Below are positions 63,901-64,000 of a stretch of 64,000 nt of DNA, one piece after another. The position numbers were made by a program, and so were the translations under genes. This DNA comes from Synchiropus splendidus (Eukaryota > Chordata > Actinopteri > Syngnathiformes > Callionymidae): assembly GCF_027744825.2 (NCBI RefSeq), contig NC_071347.1:15480501-15544500 (forward strand). Reading direction: 5' to 3'. How positions within the stretch are numbered: the stretch's first letter is position 1; the number at the start of each line of letters is the position of its first letter. The notes beneath the pieces were generated by a model. The model was not told where the DNA came from, did no database searches, and was given only the letters and a program-made list of their open reading frames with translations.

Positions 63901-64000
63901 ACTGGCTCTGCTGTCTTTCTCAGATCTTTTCTCAAGCATCGTGATCTTCCGTCCCATGGTCCTCCTGGCGTCATCCTCAAAGTTGACTGAAACGTTTGAT
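60997..64000 (+). CDS. fanci: Fanconi anaemia group I protein, 5' part (485 codons, open at window edge)
   Basis: FANCI pairs with FANCD2 to form the clamp that is monoubiquitinated and loaded on DNA during interstrand crosslink repair in the nucleus. Exons: 60997-61089, 61155-61227, 61383-61513, 61911-62064, 62137-62194, 62266-62307, 62507-62630, 62757-62842, 62967-63099, 63178-63255, 63319-63455, 63521-63701, 63778-63865, 63924 to the edge; all GT-AG and in phase. Diagnostic segments shared with vertebrate FANCI are [100 protein letters not shown] and [15 protein letters not shown]. This covers the N-terminal helical solenoid. The ubiquitinated lysine (K523 in human) and the C-terminal half lie beyond the window. 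The start ATG is upstream of the residues matching the human initiator region (VDQIILLS). Confidence 0.97.
62690..62730 (+). mobile_element. tail fragment of an L2-like LINE in FANCI intron 7
   Basis: TTTGTGCAATGACAATAAAG followed by ATTCGATTCTAT is the same 3' tail as in the LINE at 1391-1920. Only the extreme 3' end inserted or survived. Confidence 0.65.

Overview
This is nuclear DNA from a teleost fish, probably a percomorph; the species cannot be named from sequence alone. The genes are split by short GT-AG introns, the proteins are clearly vertebrate, and the repeats are typical of fish (L2-like LINE tails, Tc1-like relics, MITEs, fish SINE-like tails, long TA/CA microsatellites). There are no bacterial genes.

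Positions 1-46,480 hold a head-to-tail array of carboxylesterase genes of the CES2 type, all on the + strand. I could assemble seven complete 13-exon genes (copies B to H) with every exon phase matching: B 4691-9975, C 11645-16585, D 17162-22335, E 23768-27597, F 28973-33804, G 34919-39956 and H 40664-44406. They encode 556-561 residues. The array is bounded by two broken copies (A 461-3117, I 46121-46482), and a ghost of exon 2 lies between F and G (34418-34540). Each intact protein has a signal peptide, the HGGG oxyanion hole, the serine elbow (GESAG, but GASAG in B), the acidic residue in a DEGG motif, the histidine in DHGD(E/D), and a C-terminal HxEL-type ER-retrieval tetrapeptide (NVEL in F). 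Shared introns, last-exon length and flanks put B with D/E/F and C with G, which suggests block duplication followed by local D-E-F amplification and exon-scale gene conversion. Short liver-type promoter motifs recur about 110-230 bp upstream of several start codons.

Positions 46,483-51,282 contain no gene I can recognise; they hold a clean MITE with a target-site duplication and other repeats. FBXO31 (an F-box protein of an SCF ubiquitin ligase) follows on the - strand, with ten coding exons from 59011 down to 51283 (579 aa). Its first exon and promoter are flanked by two circularly permuted copies of a repeat. A tRNA-Arg(ACG) gene lies at 60406-60478 on the - strand. The 5' part of FANCI (Fanconi anaemia complementation group I) runs on the + strand from 60997 to the window edge: fourteen coding exons and 485 codons, still open.

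Functionally the window combines a lineage-expanded detoxification/lipid-ester hydrolase cluster with two unrelated genome-maintenance genes. I found no sign of a wholly new molecular system. The points of most interest are the divergence inside the esterase array (B's nucleophile elbow, F's altered ER tail, switched promoter motifs, two GC-AG introns, gene-conversion tracts) and the mobile-element insertions that can be polarised against paralogous empty sites.
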